A stretch of DNA of 64,000 bases from Hetaerina americana. Lineage: Eukaryota > Arthropoda > Insecta > Odonata > Calopterygidae. A program made the translations under genes and the position numbers. Below the pieces are notes generated by a model, which did no database searches, was not told the origin of the DNA, and saw only the letters and a program-made list of their open reading frames with translations. The DNA lies in assembly GCA_022747635.1 (NCBI GenBank), contig JAKTNV010000006.1, positions 66,223,590-66,287,589 of the forward strand, written 5' to 3'. Below are positions 44,573 through 58,200 of this stretch, one piece after another; the first letter of the stretch is position 1; the number at the start of each line of letters is the position of its first letter.

Positions 44573-44805
44573 AATTATACTGAAACCTGAGGGGGGTTTA
44601 TGCAACCAAGTGCCTCGATTCCTTGGCCAAGGGGGAGCTTTTTCACTCACGAAAGGAGAAATGGACAACGACAAGAGGTAAGGACAATAAGAAAGCAAAC
44701 ATACAACGCCATAAAGGATAAGAACAGTGCGTTTCGTAGAACGCATAGCCAGAAGAAGGAGACGAGACACAATAGCCAAATACACATTCAAACACGAAAT
44801 ACACA

Positions 44806-45090
44806 TTCAAACGCCCATCCAGAGGGCCCGGGTTCAAATCTCTGCGGCGTTGAATATTTTTCAGTGGTATCACGATCCCTGCTTGAGGTGCTTTGTGGAG
44901 GGCACTTTGAGTGAGTAAGCCGTCCGTCGGATGGGACGTTAAGCTGCGGACCCCTTGGCGCCTTTTTGATAAGAGTAGGCTAATGCCGACGCCGGATTTC
45001 TCTCCACCCTTCATCCTTTCCTGTCTATCCTTGATGGGGCAAATGACTTCAGCTGTCGGTCGCCTCTCCTAAATACTACTACTACTACGA
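44806..45090 (+). mobile_element. tRNA-derived SINE, family C, long copy
   Basis: It shares CCAGAGGGCCCGGGTTCAAA and GTCGGATGGGACGTTAAGCT with 42026-42184 and continues through CGGACCCCTTGGCGCC to a (TAC)n tail at 45075-45088. Confidence 0.75.
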
Positions 45091-45314
45091 AAAACCCGCT
45101 ATATGGTGAATAAATATTCATTCACAAGTATACAGACATAGGAAAATGGATAGGAGCACATATAAATGTGTATTCTTCATATCCATTTTCCTATCTTTGT
45201 ATGCATATATACATTCACATACACCCATATATATAAATAAATAAATAAATATTATAAATATATGGTTGCGCGATTGCTGGATGTTCTTAAGCTTCTATAT
45301 TTGAGGTTTAACGC

Positions 45315-45470
45315 TCTGAACTGATTCGGCCTTGGCGTCACGGGCGGTTTCCTTCAGATGTGATGTTAACCTTGGCACCTTCCATAAAGATGGAAAAGGC
45401 GCCGCAAAACTAGTTTCTCTTCACCCTTCCGCTTCTCTTTCTAGACTCGACTGAGTAAAATAAAGCATCC
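45315..45470 (+). mobile_element. Possible diverged SINE family C copy
   Basis: Blocks such as CAGATGTGATGTTAACCTTG and CTCTTCACCCTTCC resemble the 3' half of family C (GATGGGACGTTAAGC, TCTCCACCCTTC). Weak. Confidence 0.35.
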
Positions 45471-45499
45471 GCGTTTCTAATATTTATATATTGCATACA

Positions 45500-48400
45500 T
45501 TTCATTGTTTAAACGATCCTCGTAGAAATCATATTATTCTGTAAAATCCAAGTATTGAGGTGATTATATCATAAATGCTAATAGCGTAATTTTTCTCCTT
45601 AATGAACCAGCCAATTCTCTCATGTGTCCGAGTTGTGTATATTGATATCATAATAGTTTGTTACAAATAAATAATTATATTTATAATGAAATGTACCAAC
45701 GAATAGGGTTTCCGAATGTTTGACAGCATATTTAAGCCAATGAACGAAAAATCCCAAGATATTTATACGAGTCAAATAATGCACCTTTTTTATCGAGTTA
45801 ATGACGAATTTCAAAATAAATGAGTGAAAAGGAAACGCCAGGCTTATGGAATGGAGGAGACAGTGTAATGCTGGTTCTTTTATTATCACTGTCTATTGTA
45901 TTTTAGCAATTTGCCTAAACTTAAAAAATCCTAATTTTGATATCTCATTTAAGAACATTATTTGGTTTTATTCTGGATATTATGCCTCAACGTCCATAAT
46001 CTTTATTAATTCAACGCAGTCAATGCACATTTTTGGGGATTTGGGGAAGTGCTACCGAAGAATGTTTAAAATGAAGAGTATGGACATACTAGTAACAGAA
46101 GACGCAATGCTTTGAAGAGTGGATTAAAATACGTCTGAGCGAAAGAGAATACCACGGAGAGCCGTTCCAAAACAGTCTACCCAAACCCATGGTGCTAGAA
46201 TTAAAAGCATGAAAACAAGCATATGTATATTTATTACGGATGGTTGCCCATGAGGATGTACCCATAATGCAATTATTTTTCGTTACTGCATTAATAGTAA
46301 TTCGTTCGATGTCTTGCTCTATGAATTTCCATTTCCTATATGCAATGCGAGAGGATCGAGTTTGCCTATATCTAAAGCATCCGATCGGAATCTTAAAAAT
46401 AATACTTCGAGTGCCAGTCGGTAAAATTATTTGTCATTGTTAGTCTCTCGCATTACAACCACAGATGTGAACTTTCACCAGATTTCTCACAGGCCTTCCC
46501 ATGATCTTTATCGATCCTTCGGCTGTTTATTTTTTTTTTAGTTTGGCGAACTGAAAACTTCGCGCAATCTTATACGTCCATCTCCACCGACGTATTTAAA
46601 ATTCTGATTTTAGAAAAATTACAAAACAATATTCCCAAAAATAACTAAATGGTGCAAAATTAATAAGTCTGATCCGGAAATCAAGCTTCTTTGCGTCAAA
46701 ATGGCGCTTCTAAACATTACCAAGATAGATGGTTAAATGTAAAGTGACAATTTACCCCATATTATGTATCTCAAAAGGTTTCGCTGCGATCGATCACAGC
46801 TCATTCCAGAAATGCATAATTAAATACAATCTTTCGAGGACCGCATTAGAGTGCTTTCGGTCGAACTGCGCCCGTGCTCTGGGAGTGACGAGGAGAGCCC
46901 TTATCCTCTCGTGGATTGCGTATCCGTTCTAAGCCCTCTCCGTCTATCGTATTTTGACAGATATCTTCCTGAAGTCATTTTACACAACAATTGCTGATTT
47001 TCTGCCAATGACTTTCAAATTTACCGATAAACGTCGATAGCAGACATAAACTCCCTCGTGAACAATCACGTAGGTAGACGGAATCAACATACAGACAAAG
47101 GAAAACAATTTCAGATTTTGCGTTAAGCAATTACAAGCGTAAAATTCAGTGACATTTTCAGTAAAAATTGATCATAGTTTTTTCTTAGCATAACATATTT
47201 AATTTAGCAAAGATTTAATTTTATGAAATACGGTTAGCTTTGTGTGCCATGCTCATATGGTACAAGCTTCATCAATTTATTTCCGGTGCTGCGACAACGG
47301 AAGACGTTGCAATTTGAAACATGTTCAGTTCGTCAACGGTAACGGAGGAGGAAACACGTGACGCTGCTTTGAAATTTTAATTTTGCCTGAACAAATCATC
47401 ATGGTAATCATCATGAAAATGGTTTTAAATGTTTAAAAAGAGCGGAGATTATAAATATCAAAGGAAGGTGAACCCGAACATCTAGTCACTTTTCTCAAGT
47501 AAATAAAAATTATCACCGCTAATTCATTTTTGAGAAGACATCTTCGAATAATGTTTGGAGTAAATCCAGAAATATTAATAATTTCGTTAGGTCCCACCCG
47601 CATGTTGGTAAAAGAAACATTTCACGCTAGACGCTTTTGTTTGAGGCGCAACTCGCAACGGCCATCGTTGAAGCCATAATGAATTCAAATTAATGACACT
47701 TGTACCGCATATACAATACGCATAAAGTTAAAAATATAATAACGTTATCCTAATTAAAACATGCAAGATCTTCATTTCTAGAACAATCGTCGTATTTGTT
47801 AATATAATAGACCTATTCCTTATAACGAAAATTTAAAAAGGAAGCCAGGGTTACATTTACAAATTTGAAATGCTACACATAAATGTCTAGGCACTCGGAA
47901 CATAACATAGCGTAGGATTCTTAAACACTTAAAGGTCGCGTTAATTAGTGTAAACGCTAGTTTTCCCGCACTTGAGCTGCTGCTCTCAATTGTTTCCCCG
48001 AACGGAAGAACAACATCCAGACTCAAGAATTCGGTCGTATAAGTTTTTATGGGAGGCGACCGACAGCTAAGGTCATTTGTACGTGGAATCTTTTCTCTTC
48101 ATAAAAATTAGACCAATATTGGAATTAATTTCCACCAGGATACTGATCAAATTTTAAATCTCATCAACCAATAACATTAGGCTCATAGTGTTATTCTTTG
48201 AAAATTTATCTTACACCTACTGACGAAAGATTCACTAAGAAAGAGGTATATTAAAAAGAAAAACACGTGAGGAACTACTCGATTACACCAATGCACTTTC
48301 TGCAACATCTTACTTCCCACCTTAATCAATACAATACAGAAATTATCTACCAACCAGAGAAAAAAAATTCATCCACAAAGAATTTGTAAATGGAGTAAAT

Positions 48401-51260
48401 GGGATACCTACAGCAACCATTAAATTAAAATATCTTAATCATGAAATAAAATGATTATACACTTTAACATCAGGCTTTTATACAATAATATCATTAACTA
48501 ACGTTGTCACGGGTTTATCAAACAACGGTAAAACAAAGGCATAATTCACGAATGATCCAATATCAATAACCTTTTTGCAAATGTATTTAAGTAGACAAGT
48601 TTTAGTTAGAGCTATATAAGCACTCAGTTCAGGGAGATCATAGTAACAGCATTCCGTGGTGAAAATCTTTATTACCATTATTACGCCGGATGACATTTAT
48701 AGATCGTCTTCATAAAAGCTTCCGTCTACCATTTGAATCGATAGACACATTTACCTTGGAATCAAACTGATATTGTGAAGTTATCTACTTCTATGACGTA
48801 GCATTCGAAATATGCTTATCATCGGCAACTGATGATAATCGCATTCCGGCAGTTAATATTAAGGAAAGAATACATGGTTAACTTCACATTTATGTTACAT
48901 AGATTCAACCTTAAAATACCCTCACAAACTTGACTTCCTCGATGAAAAATTTAAACATGGAATGCTTACATTCTCCGTGGCGTCCTTCACATAAAGCGTA
49001 TATTTCACTTGCAAATATATTTAAGTGTTTAGACAAACTAATCAGGCGATTTTCAATAAAAAATTAGAACTTTAATTTTATATGAGGAGGACTTGTGAAG
49101 TAACTTCCATTAGTGTTGGGGGAAAACGGGTTTCATCCCGCCGCCTCGAAACAATCAGGCATAAGGTATATCGGCATGCACCGCATTCATTTATGGTTGT
49201 GTTTTTATGTTTTATAATCATTACAACCAATCTTTTTTCCTCTTGCAACATAAACATTCTTGCTGGTAAGCAAATGCAGTTTGTATTGCCTGACAATAAA
49301 AGACAAATATCTTCCTCAAACGTCCTCGTATGGGAAACAGTCGTGACTTGTTCAAAGAAATGATTCCTGAGAAGGAAAGGTTTAAAATATCTTGTGCAAT
49401 ATATTGTGTATTATATTCATGGGTACCATTAAACACTTATTCTTATTATTATTCATATTAAATACATATTTTTTCCGAATTATTGGAATATATAAAAAAA
49501 CCATATTTGTCAGAGGCAGGAAAAATGACAATGTATTCAAGAGTGTTCCTCCCCACTTCATTTCATTGAATTCAAACTTGTCAGAACTATGTCGGAACGA
49601 GCATGAAGTCTCCAACTGAGAAATGGAGCAGGAACAGGGATTTTATAAGAGATTATTTCCTGGATATGTGGGAACGGGAATGGGACACCTTAGAAAAGGG
49701 GAAAACACTCAAGACAAGTTTTACCTAGCGTGAAGGAAAGAATGAAGATCGACTTTAAAACTTACAAAGGTAAAACGCAAATTTTAAAGGGGCACAGGGA
49801 GTTTAGATCATACCTCAAGAAAATAGGGGAAAAAAGGAGGGGACGTGTGAATGCATGATGGAGGAAGATACGGCAATACACAGAGTCCTTTATTGCCCAA
49901 ATTTATGCCGAGGAAAGACGCGAACTGGAGGCTATACTTGGGTATTTGCATAACGTCCAACAAATTGGGGGATATCTACACGAGAGACCGATTAGGAAAA
50001 TATTGGAAAGATTTATCAACAAAAGATAAAGTAAGAACGGGGAGAGTAACTGAAAGGAATGGCATGTAACTCATATTTTGTATTTTGTAAAATAAACGAA
50101 ATTGTATTGGGGGTTTAAACATAAGGCACCCGAAAAAAAACTGAAATTGAAACAATAAATTGCCAGATCCTGCTCGAACGGGCCCAATTATTATTATCAT
50201 TATATGAATGGCGACCAAATGTGGTATGTGAACGGGATACTATAGCAGTTCTTGAGGTAGACAGAGAATAAACAGAATGAGGAATGCTCCATGAAAGAAA
50301 GTGGATCGAATACACCGGTGATGTAAAGGGATGAAATAAGTCCGGCATGCTTGTTTGGTTAAGTTGAGAGAATTGATGAAAGTCAAATCACTGAGCAGAT
50401 ACGCAAAAGAAGAAATAGCTGGAGTAGTTCAGGAGGAAGAAGACGGCTGTATGCGGTCGAAGAGGCTCCCAAGACGAGGAATAATATCTCTCGGGAAGGA
50501 TTTTCGGGAACTAAGATATAGGCTTATATTGGAAATAGGGAAGGTAATATATGCAAGACTATGGAAATACGCGTTGGGACATAGGGAAACTCGTTCCCAT
50601 TATTCCGTTTCTCAGAATTCTGGGAGCAAACATCACACCAGGGAACCCTCTTGCCCTTAATAAGAAATTTACCGCCCCCTTTGCTTACTTCCCTACCATT
50701 TAGCTTTCTCTGGCTCTACAAATTTGCCTGACCACCTCAACTGCCAATAAAAGTAGACTATCTTAAGTGCCCAAAGTAAATCTGTTATATAGTAAATGAA
50801 AAAAAGGTTATGTTCATATGATCATAGTTTCCACTTAAATTTAAATGAAATAAAGTGCATGCGAGTGCACGTTTTATACATATGCCTGAATATTTTCTCT
50901 TAGGTGAAACTAACTGGGCCGGATTTAAATAAATTATATTTATTTTTAGGCTTCACTTGTATATTTTTCGCGATTGACATCCACCTAATGTCCAAGAAAA
51001 TAGTCAAGTCACTTGATTTTCACTTTATCTTTCAAATGAGTCGACCAATTTTAAAGCAATCAAATCTATCCTACAGAATGTATGCCTTCATCCCTGTTCA
51101 TCAAAATAAGTGTACCGTTTTACCATTCAGAATCATTAGAGATGTAAAAAGCAAGAGAGAGATATTATTTAATTGTAGGGGAATCGTGGATAAGGCTTTC
51201 TATCAGAAAAAGCAGCAGCGAACGGCAAATAGTACTAGCATTGACACAAGGCACGTCAAG
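45500..51260. other. Long stretch without recognised genes
   Basis: AT-rich sequence with scattered short frames. I could not identify host exons or repeat families here with any confidence. Confidence 0.3.
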
Positions 51261-51269
51261 AATCACATA

Positions 51270-51560
51270 TGTAGTCCAGCTTTCTACGGGTACGAAACTT
51301 GAACGATAGTAGCAGCATAGAAAGAAGATAGGGGGCGATGGAAATGCGGCACGGGAAAATTCTGATAATGAAGTGGATAGACAAAGCATCAAATAAGGGA
51401 GGACTTTGAAGAGTGGGTAAAGTGTGAAGTCTACGGAGGGCACTCATATGGGGAAAACTAATTTGGTATATCTTGCGGTGCGACTGCTTATTGAATAACA
51501 TAGTTAAAGGAAAATTAAAGGGGAGAAATTAGAGAAGAGGCTCAAGGACGAACTATAACG
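51270..51560 (+). pseudogene. Old RTE-type LINE C-terminal relic
   Basis: Across stops the plus strand reads YGYETxTIVAA, KEDRGRWKCGTGKF, then TLMGKTNLVYLAVRLLIE and RKIKGEK. This fits the series YGxETWT, RRLEAMEMWCWR, and IxGKxxGKR of RTE-type C-termini. Confidence 0.4.
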
Positions 51561-54500
51561 CATTGGATTTTGCATTGAAAAATGTTAGTGCTACGAGCTA
51601 TTAGAAAATTAAGAAATCGGCAGGGAACAGAATAGTTTGAAGATCTGCAAGAAACTATATTCCCCGGATAAATTAACTCCTCATGATGCCAAGCAGCTTT
51701 TTGTACGAAACAGCATAATTGTGATATAAGCGAAAAAAACATGCGAGGACAGGACAATATGGAAGAAATTAGTCATAGGTGGTAGCTTTCCTTTCGTAAT
51801 CTAAAGTGAATATCCCGAACAGGAACGACATGAGGGGTAAGTATGGATAAATAATCCTCATATCATGTCGTCACATGAAACAAGTCATCGCTCGGCGGAC
51901 TGGGTGGCTAATTTTCTTATAAAATAAATTCTATCGAAAAGACAGCAGAAGTTTTAGTTGGAGTATCGATTTATTGCAGGAGAAAATATGCTTTGCTTTC
52001 GAAAACTAACAAAAAATAGTACAAGTGCCCCAGTTATTTATAGAAGTCATTAAAAGGAAAGACGACCTTGCCGTTGAGCGGTGAAAAACGCAGCATTCAG
52101 CCCCTACCTCCGTCGAGAGGAAGAGTGGATAAAGTGGGGTAGGTAACGAAGGTCACGAAAACCGAAGAGACTGCAAGGCCACACGGAGGACATCGAGATT
52201 AAATGTTTCCATCTACCCCAAATTAAGTTCCAGATACCCACAAAGGATAGACACGTAACAGATCGATTTTTGCGAAATGAATACCAAAGAGACTTACTTA
52301 GATTAACCCTCACATCTGCACGATATAATTAAGAAAATATAGATTGCGCATGACGTCACCCAAAGCGGCACCAAAACCGTTGCTGAATGATTCTAATTTC
52401 ACGTGACTTGCGGCACTGTCCATCGGCCGTGTAGACATCTCTGGCAGATATTTTGGATTTAGTTAAATGACCGTACGTAGGCTTGAATGCACTAGCAGTT
52501 ATTAAGTGTTTTAGCGTCCGTAGGGATGGAAAATATTTCATACACTCGATAATATCGTCAACGTCATCTGTATACAAGAAAAACACAAAAAATAAGGTTT
52601 AAATAAGCAAAAAGAAGGCTAAGTGAAAAATAAAATTAAATTTTATGTAGAAGTATCCTTATTCTCCTAGACTAGTCGAAATCATTCTTCCTTTGGAAAT
52701 CTCACAATACAATAAATAAAAATGCTTTCGTGAAGATTAATTTAACAGAAAATCTTAATTGTGGCGTAAAATCGCTTTGTACGGAGTACAAATTGCTTTG
52801 ATGACTAATATAACAACGACCGCTAAGTCGGTGAAAACAATAAAAGTGGTAGCATTTCTTCGCCAGAAAAGATTAGAGCAAACTCCATCCAATGACAGTC
52901 GAAATCGACCCGTTCCCAAAAAGCGAGTTCTGTCGGAAGACAAGCAAGTATGGGAAAACATTTAGACGGCATGGGAAAAGACTAATCATAAGTGGGAAGG
53001 ACTCATTCCAATCAGTGCTAACATTGCTAACTCAAAAAGTGGCAATTAAAGAGGGAATTAATAGGTGAGATATGGTAAAAGTCTCCAATTCTGAATATAC
53101 TTAGAAATATACACTTTTCTACGGTCTGAATCCTAAAAAGAAGACTTAATCCGTTGTAACAGAGGCCTTACTGATGAAAGATAAAAAATTTTACCAGAAT
53201 TATAAAGATATTTAAATGTTTCTAATCGATGCAGTGGTAAGCGTAAAAACACCAACTTTCAAAATGAAGCTATTTCTCTTTACGCACGGATCGGTTCTAC
53301 AGCTTTTGCCTTCAGTTCCCTTTGCGGAAATAAACTCAGCCAGTCATCTAATCTGTTTACATCGGAGAGCTCTGTCGGTTCATTAACCGCTGGAAAGAAT
53401 TATCTCTCTGCTTTCACTTCCAGAGATGATAATTTAGTTTCGTGTGATTACTGCAAGTTAAAATAGTAATCCTACAGTTAATTTGCCTCGCAAACTTCGA
53501 ATAACAGTATTTCAGTGTAAACACGTTGATCTATATTTTTTTTAGTTTCAATTTAACAGCATCTCCTCTGCATGGAGGGGGATAATAATTACGAACGACA
53601 GGAAAGTTAGATATATTTTTTCAATTGGCAATAAATAAATGGAGGACATGCATTCGTCCTGTCCTTAGGAAAAATCTGAATATTCGATTAATATTAATGA
53701 ATAGATTAACTTGCCAATGGACGTAAAATTTCGGTCTATAGATTGCTCGACTTGATCAGAGTGATAACTAATGTGAAAACGATCCCTCGTCAGAGATTTT
53801 TAAATTAACGCAATAATTCATAAATCATAAAAGACGTACAAATTTCACACGGGGGAGATACACAAAGAATAAACTAATTCCACGCCAATCAAAACCAAAA
53901 AATACAATCGAATAACCCTCACAGCGATCCCTCGCAGGTGTATTACTGAGAGCTCTCGGTAAAGAAAAAAAGGAACCCCATGTCGCTAACTAGTTCTGGT
54001 AAAATGTTTTCGGAGGCTTCTATTCTTCCCTGTTCTGTTTTAATAACCACGGCAAAGTAGTATGACTTGTTTAAATTTGTGGTTGAATTGTGACTTGTGT
54101 TCTTAGTTACGAATCATGTTTCATTCCTTTGTGAGTATTCGTTGTGCGTGTGCCTTGCGTTAGTTGATTCCTGGTGCAGCATCCTTCCCGCCTGGATCAC
54201 CATGCAGGATTCAGTCTTAGTTTTTCTTCTCTTTTATTTCGGAGCGTAGTTAACCAGTTTTCACGAATGGCACCGGGCAATTTATCAGCCATAGGATATC
54301 TACCCAACAAGCGAACTTTGTATGAACACACAAGATACTAACTCTTGCTCCCCTTTATCAGTTTTCAACGCGATGATGCAATTATATGCTATCGCATTTG
54401 AATCCCTTCTAATCTAACCAAAGATATCATTACCTCAATCCGAAAATTGATTGACTGCAGCCAAACATTCTTCCCTTACCATTGCCAGCCCCCATGCACA

Positions 54501-54700
54501 CCTCCTAATTGGTCTTCCTTTCAGCTTCCTTCTTTGCCTGGACTGCGTATTTGTCCCTTGGTCTTTTCCGTGGCGCCTCTACTTGTTTTAGTTTAAGTCT
54601 AAAATTGTTGCTCTGTATTTTATTTTACCGAATTTATCTCTCTAGTGTACGTGCATCATTCCCGTTAATAAAGGGTCCCTAACTGAGTCATGCTGTATTT
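51561..54700. other. No recognised feature
   Basis: Unassigned. A minus-strand frame at 52356-52575 begins after a good-looking acceptor (TTTCTTGTATACAG) but has no clear donor or known domain. Confidence 0.3.
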
Positions 54701-54891
54701 TTTATTTTTTTACTTTGACCCTACAAGCCACCGTTGGGGTGTGTGGCAGTGGATGATTACACGCCAGACTACTCTTAACCCAGAACACTTTACTCTCCTA
54801 GCGCGGTCGGACAATACTATTCTGATCCCTTTCCATTCGTGGGGAAAACCGGCATCTTAAATCAATCTCTTCAACACTTAATCTCTCGAAT

Positions 54892-56340
54892 TCAATTGAC
54901 ATGATCTCTTCTACCGTAGTACGATGGGACTAATAATACATTTTCTTCGTCATTGCTAAAGAGACATCCTTCCAAATCATGCAAATGATTCAATCTGTAA
55001 TTTAACCTTCGCTCCGTGAGTGATTCCCAGTCTAGCTCCTCTAATATTTTGAATATGCTACTTAGTTTATCATAACAACGTTCTAGAAATATAGCTCCTC
55101 TACGCTGCACTCGATCCAATTCGGCAATCAATCCAACTTCAAGAGTATCCCATATTCTAGAGACCATATTTCAAATGAGGCATAACCAGCGAAAGATTAC
55201 CGCTGAGATTTCCCTTTGACTTTTTTATCACATTTCCCCAGTACTCTTTTCATAGGTCCTAATTTTTTGTTAGCTTGTCCACAAACGAGGTTTCACCTAG
55301 GAGAGTTCGTGAATGAGGGTAACGTAAGTATTAAATCGAGTGTACACTCTATTTTGGTGTTCCCGATGCAGTAGGTGTTCGGAAGGGAATAGCTACTTTT
55401 CCAAAAATTCATCTCTACGCACTTTTTTAAGTTTAATGCTGATTTCAACGTGTCACACCAGCGCTGTAGAGCCTTTAGGTTATCCGCTAAAGCTCCTTTA
55501 TCCTCATGATTACAGATATCTCTGTAAACCACTGCATCGTTGGCAAATAACCGTATCTTACAAGTGACTACGGAGTTAATGTCGTTTAAGTAAAGAAGTA
55601 ATAGAATAGGTCCGATAACAGTTTCCTGGGGAACACTTTCAGTGACTTCTACTACATTAAATCTTACTCCATTTACTCTTGGCACCAGACCATTAAAAAT
55701 TTCTTTCACCCATCTCAGTATATTTTTATCAATGCAATGAGCTTCTAGCTTTAGCTATTAGCTCCAAGTTAGGCTATGTTCCATGACCTTGCATGATATG
55801 GATGTGAGGGAAATAGGTCTGCAAGTGCTCGGCTCTTCCTTGTTGCCGTTTAAAAATATGTTACATTAGCCGTTATCCAATCACTGGGAACCTCGTGATT
55901 TACTATCGATTCGTTAAATATTATTTCTAGATACGGTGAGATTTCCGACGCTAGTTCATTAAATACATGTATAAGAGCAATGATCGGACCCTGAGGATTC
56001 GTATGCTTAATATTTTTCAGCAAACGCTCTATTCCATTATATGATATTTCAATTTTGGGCATCGGTTGGCGGGAACGAGTCGTTAAGCTATCGAAGACAT
56101 TGGTGAGGATGCTTAGAATGAAGGATTTAATAGGTTGGCCTTTTCCAAACTTCTATTTAATCCGCCGCCTTCGTCATTTTTGAGTAAATTAACTGTTGGC
56201 TTCTTTCCCTGAACATCTCTGACGTACGACCAAAATAATTTCGTATTCTCTTTCAAACGTTCCGTTGATCTTTTCATTTTGAAATTGCTTAACGCTTTCC
56301 GAAATTCATTCTTGGAATTTCCCCTAAATGTCTTGTAACC
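54892..56340 (-). pseudogene. CR1-like reverse transcriptase relic
   Basis: Minus-strand blocks in order: RLLKNIKHTNPQGPIIALIH and ASEISPYLEIIFNES and VPSDWITANV (56020-55850); TESVPQETVIGPILLLLYLN and CKIRLFANDAVVYRDI (55650-55520), where FADD has become FAND; LNLKKCVEMNF; then ELDRVQRRGAIFLERC and YYGRRDHVN (55120-54892). These are RT motifs 1-2, B, C and D and the C-terminal block of CR1/Jockey-type LINEs. Stops lie between the blocks. Confidence 0.75.
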
Positions 56341-56466
56341 ATATACAATATCTCATAATTACTCATTCCTTTAGTCGCTAGAAATATTATCCCTAATAGT
56401 TTTCATCTTGACGTGACATAGTCTTTGAACATAAGTTTCAGGTTTAACTTTGTGGAATTCCTTCAT

Positions 56467-56612
56467 TATGAGGGTAAAAAGAAACTTAACACTTCCACAA
56501 TAAAGATGTGTTATTTCACGACCATGGTTTCGATGCTGCGCATCATCGAAACCATGGTCGTGAAATATTATATCCCTTTGGTGGAAATGTTAGGTTTCTT
56601 TTTACCCTCATA
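56467..56612. repeat. 146-bp palindrome inserted in CR1-like LINE
   Basis: Arms of 73 bp meet at 56539/56540 (centre TGCGCA) with several mismatches. Near the centre each arm has ATCGAAACCATGGTCGTG. ACCATGGT is self-complementary, and GAAAC followed by GTC matches the 3' half of a hammerhead, but CTGATGA is incomplete (CGATGA). The outer arms carry GAGGGTAAAAAGAAAC. Confidence 0.8.
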
Positions 56613-57146
56613 GCCTTTGAAGTCGTAATGACTTTCCAACATCCGTATTGTCCTCGTACCAACAAGATTCTGTGTTACCTTTTATTAATTTACTAGGAAT
56701 GAACTTGTTGACTGCAGAGCGCGTGATATTAAGGAAGTGATTCCATGCATCCATTATTTTAATGTTTACAATCTTCCTTAAAATTAACAAATTGACTCCG
56801 CAACCCGAATTTCAAACCATTGTAGTCACCTTCTTTAAACAAGGACATTTTTCTTTTAGGCTTCTCATTTCGACCACGCACAGGGAAAACTTAGCATTTT
56901 ACCGCTCTGTGGTAACTATTCCCTGTGCTTTGAATAAGGTGATGATATCCTGCGTCTATCTTGTTTAAACTTCGGCAATACCGCAGATAATGTTTCCTTG
57001 GCATTACAGAACAGTTACTTGAATATTTAATGGATGCCTTCTTCCTATTAATATCGAATCTCTAATAAAATTTTCTTTCCGATGCTATTTGATTCATATT
57101 GACTTATCATAGGCATCTCTATCACTGCCCCTCATTTCATTTAAAG

Positions 57147-58197
57147 CTACATTTTTTGGCAAAGGTGCACCAGTATTTGACCTACATACTGACCTACGCT
57201 TTCATATAAAGAAGCCTTGCAGTGCTTAAATATTCTACCCGCTACAAACCTGGCGGCCTCAGGCGTGTAGTGAACACCAGGACGGTTCAGAAGATTTCTA
57301 CACGATTGAATCGCCGGATGAAGGTAGACGAAGGACGCCACGATGTCCCTGCAGAAACTACGCAAACCTCTAATTGATGCCTTCCACTCGGCTCCAAATC
57401 AGAGGTCCACGATCAATCCTCGGGACAAGAGGATTGATCGTGGATCTCGCTGCAGATCGAGAGCGTTGCATCAACCCCCCTGACAACACCCACTCGCTTC
57501 ACTTCAGAGTTCAATTCCCTGCAGGAATGCAGAATCGCTTCAGATCCGAGGCCCACGGTATCGTTGGCGCCTGCATGAGCCCAACCCACAGCCTGGAGCA
57601 CTTCGTGCCCTCAACCGCAGTTCATACCATCTTAGTCGCCAGGGAAACGCCGCCACTCGGGATGCACCAGTCCGTCAGGAGCTGGCTCAAATCCTCATTG
57701 CCCGTCTTTTCCCGAAGTGGAACCATCACACGCCTGACGTTACTGACGACCTATCACTAGAATCCCCCTCTTCCCAACCTACAGTTCCTTATAGGTGGTG
57801 CTCTCACAGGGGCGGAGGTGGAGGCTGCAGATACTACAGGGCTATCCTCTGATAGCACCTGATGTATGTTGGAGTGGGGATGAAGTTTGCCTTCGCATCC
57901 CCCATTCCTCGCCGCAGCGTAAACTTTCCACCGCTCCTGCGCGTGACAATCTACCAATCTTCTGGCCTACGGAATGGTGCCTTCCACTCATCAATTGACC
58001 GGACTCCGGGCAGATTTTCGATCACCCTGCCGATTGTTGCATTCGGTGAAACCCGTACAGTCCCATTTTCTCGGCGATTTTTCTCAATTCCTGCCAGAGC
58101 CATGCTATTCTGCAGAAAAGCAACCTTTCCTTCAACCCTTGATCGAAGCTTAGACAACGATACCTTCCAATGCAGCGATACGGGCCATTAGAGCCAT
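57147..58197 (-). pseudogene. CR1-like ORF1 relic with SGNH hydrolase-like domain
   Basis: It starts near 58197 with MALMARIAALEG and a coiled-coil-like stretch. Frame changes follow (KLRSRVEGKVAFLQNSMA, then IGRVIENLPGVRSIDEWKAP). The esterase part reads GWAHAGANDTVGLGSEAILH and then CRELNSEVKRVGVV (57601-57500), fitting the GxND block. The last block ASFVYLHPAIQ and RPGVHYTPEAARFVAGRIF (57365-57210) corresponds to the DGxH block, with the aspartate lost. CR1 elements are known to carry such an ORF1. Confidence 0.65.
57406..57444. repeat. Perfect 16-bp inverted repeat
   Basis: TCCACGATCAATCCTC (57406-57421) and its exact reverse complement (57429-57444) with a 7-nt spacer, inside the ORF1 relic. 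It probably arose by a local inverted duplication, because the corresponding LINE ORF has no reason to hold a hairpin. Confidence 0.9.
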
Positions 58198-58200
58198 GTA

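Larger units (their letters stand above)
54714..58200 (-). mobile_element. CR1-like LINE, nearly full-length but degraded
   Basis: Minus-strand parts lie in the right order over 3.5 kb: ORF1 with an SGNH-hydrolase-like domain (58200-57147), the link between endonuclease and RT (56790-56608), RT (56062-55293), the C-terminus (55167-54892) and a 3' end (GGGTCAAAG side at 54714). The same 3' end recurs at 21925-22035 and 24062. A 146-bp palindrome has inserted at 56467-56612. Stops and frame shifts throughout make it inactive. CR1 assignment rests on the esterase-type ORF1 and the RT motifs. Confidence 0.75.

Noticed and set aside
52356..52575. Possible receptor-type exon (minus), with an acceptor at its start
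   Set aside because: No donor, no recognised domain, and no partner exons that join in phase.
57374..57760. 128-codon plus-strand frame
   Set aside because: Antisense shadow of the GC-rich CR1-like ORF1 relic.
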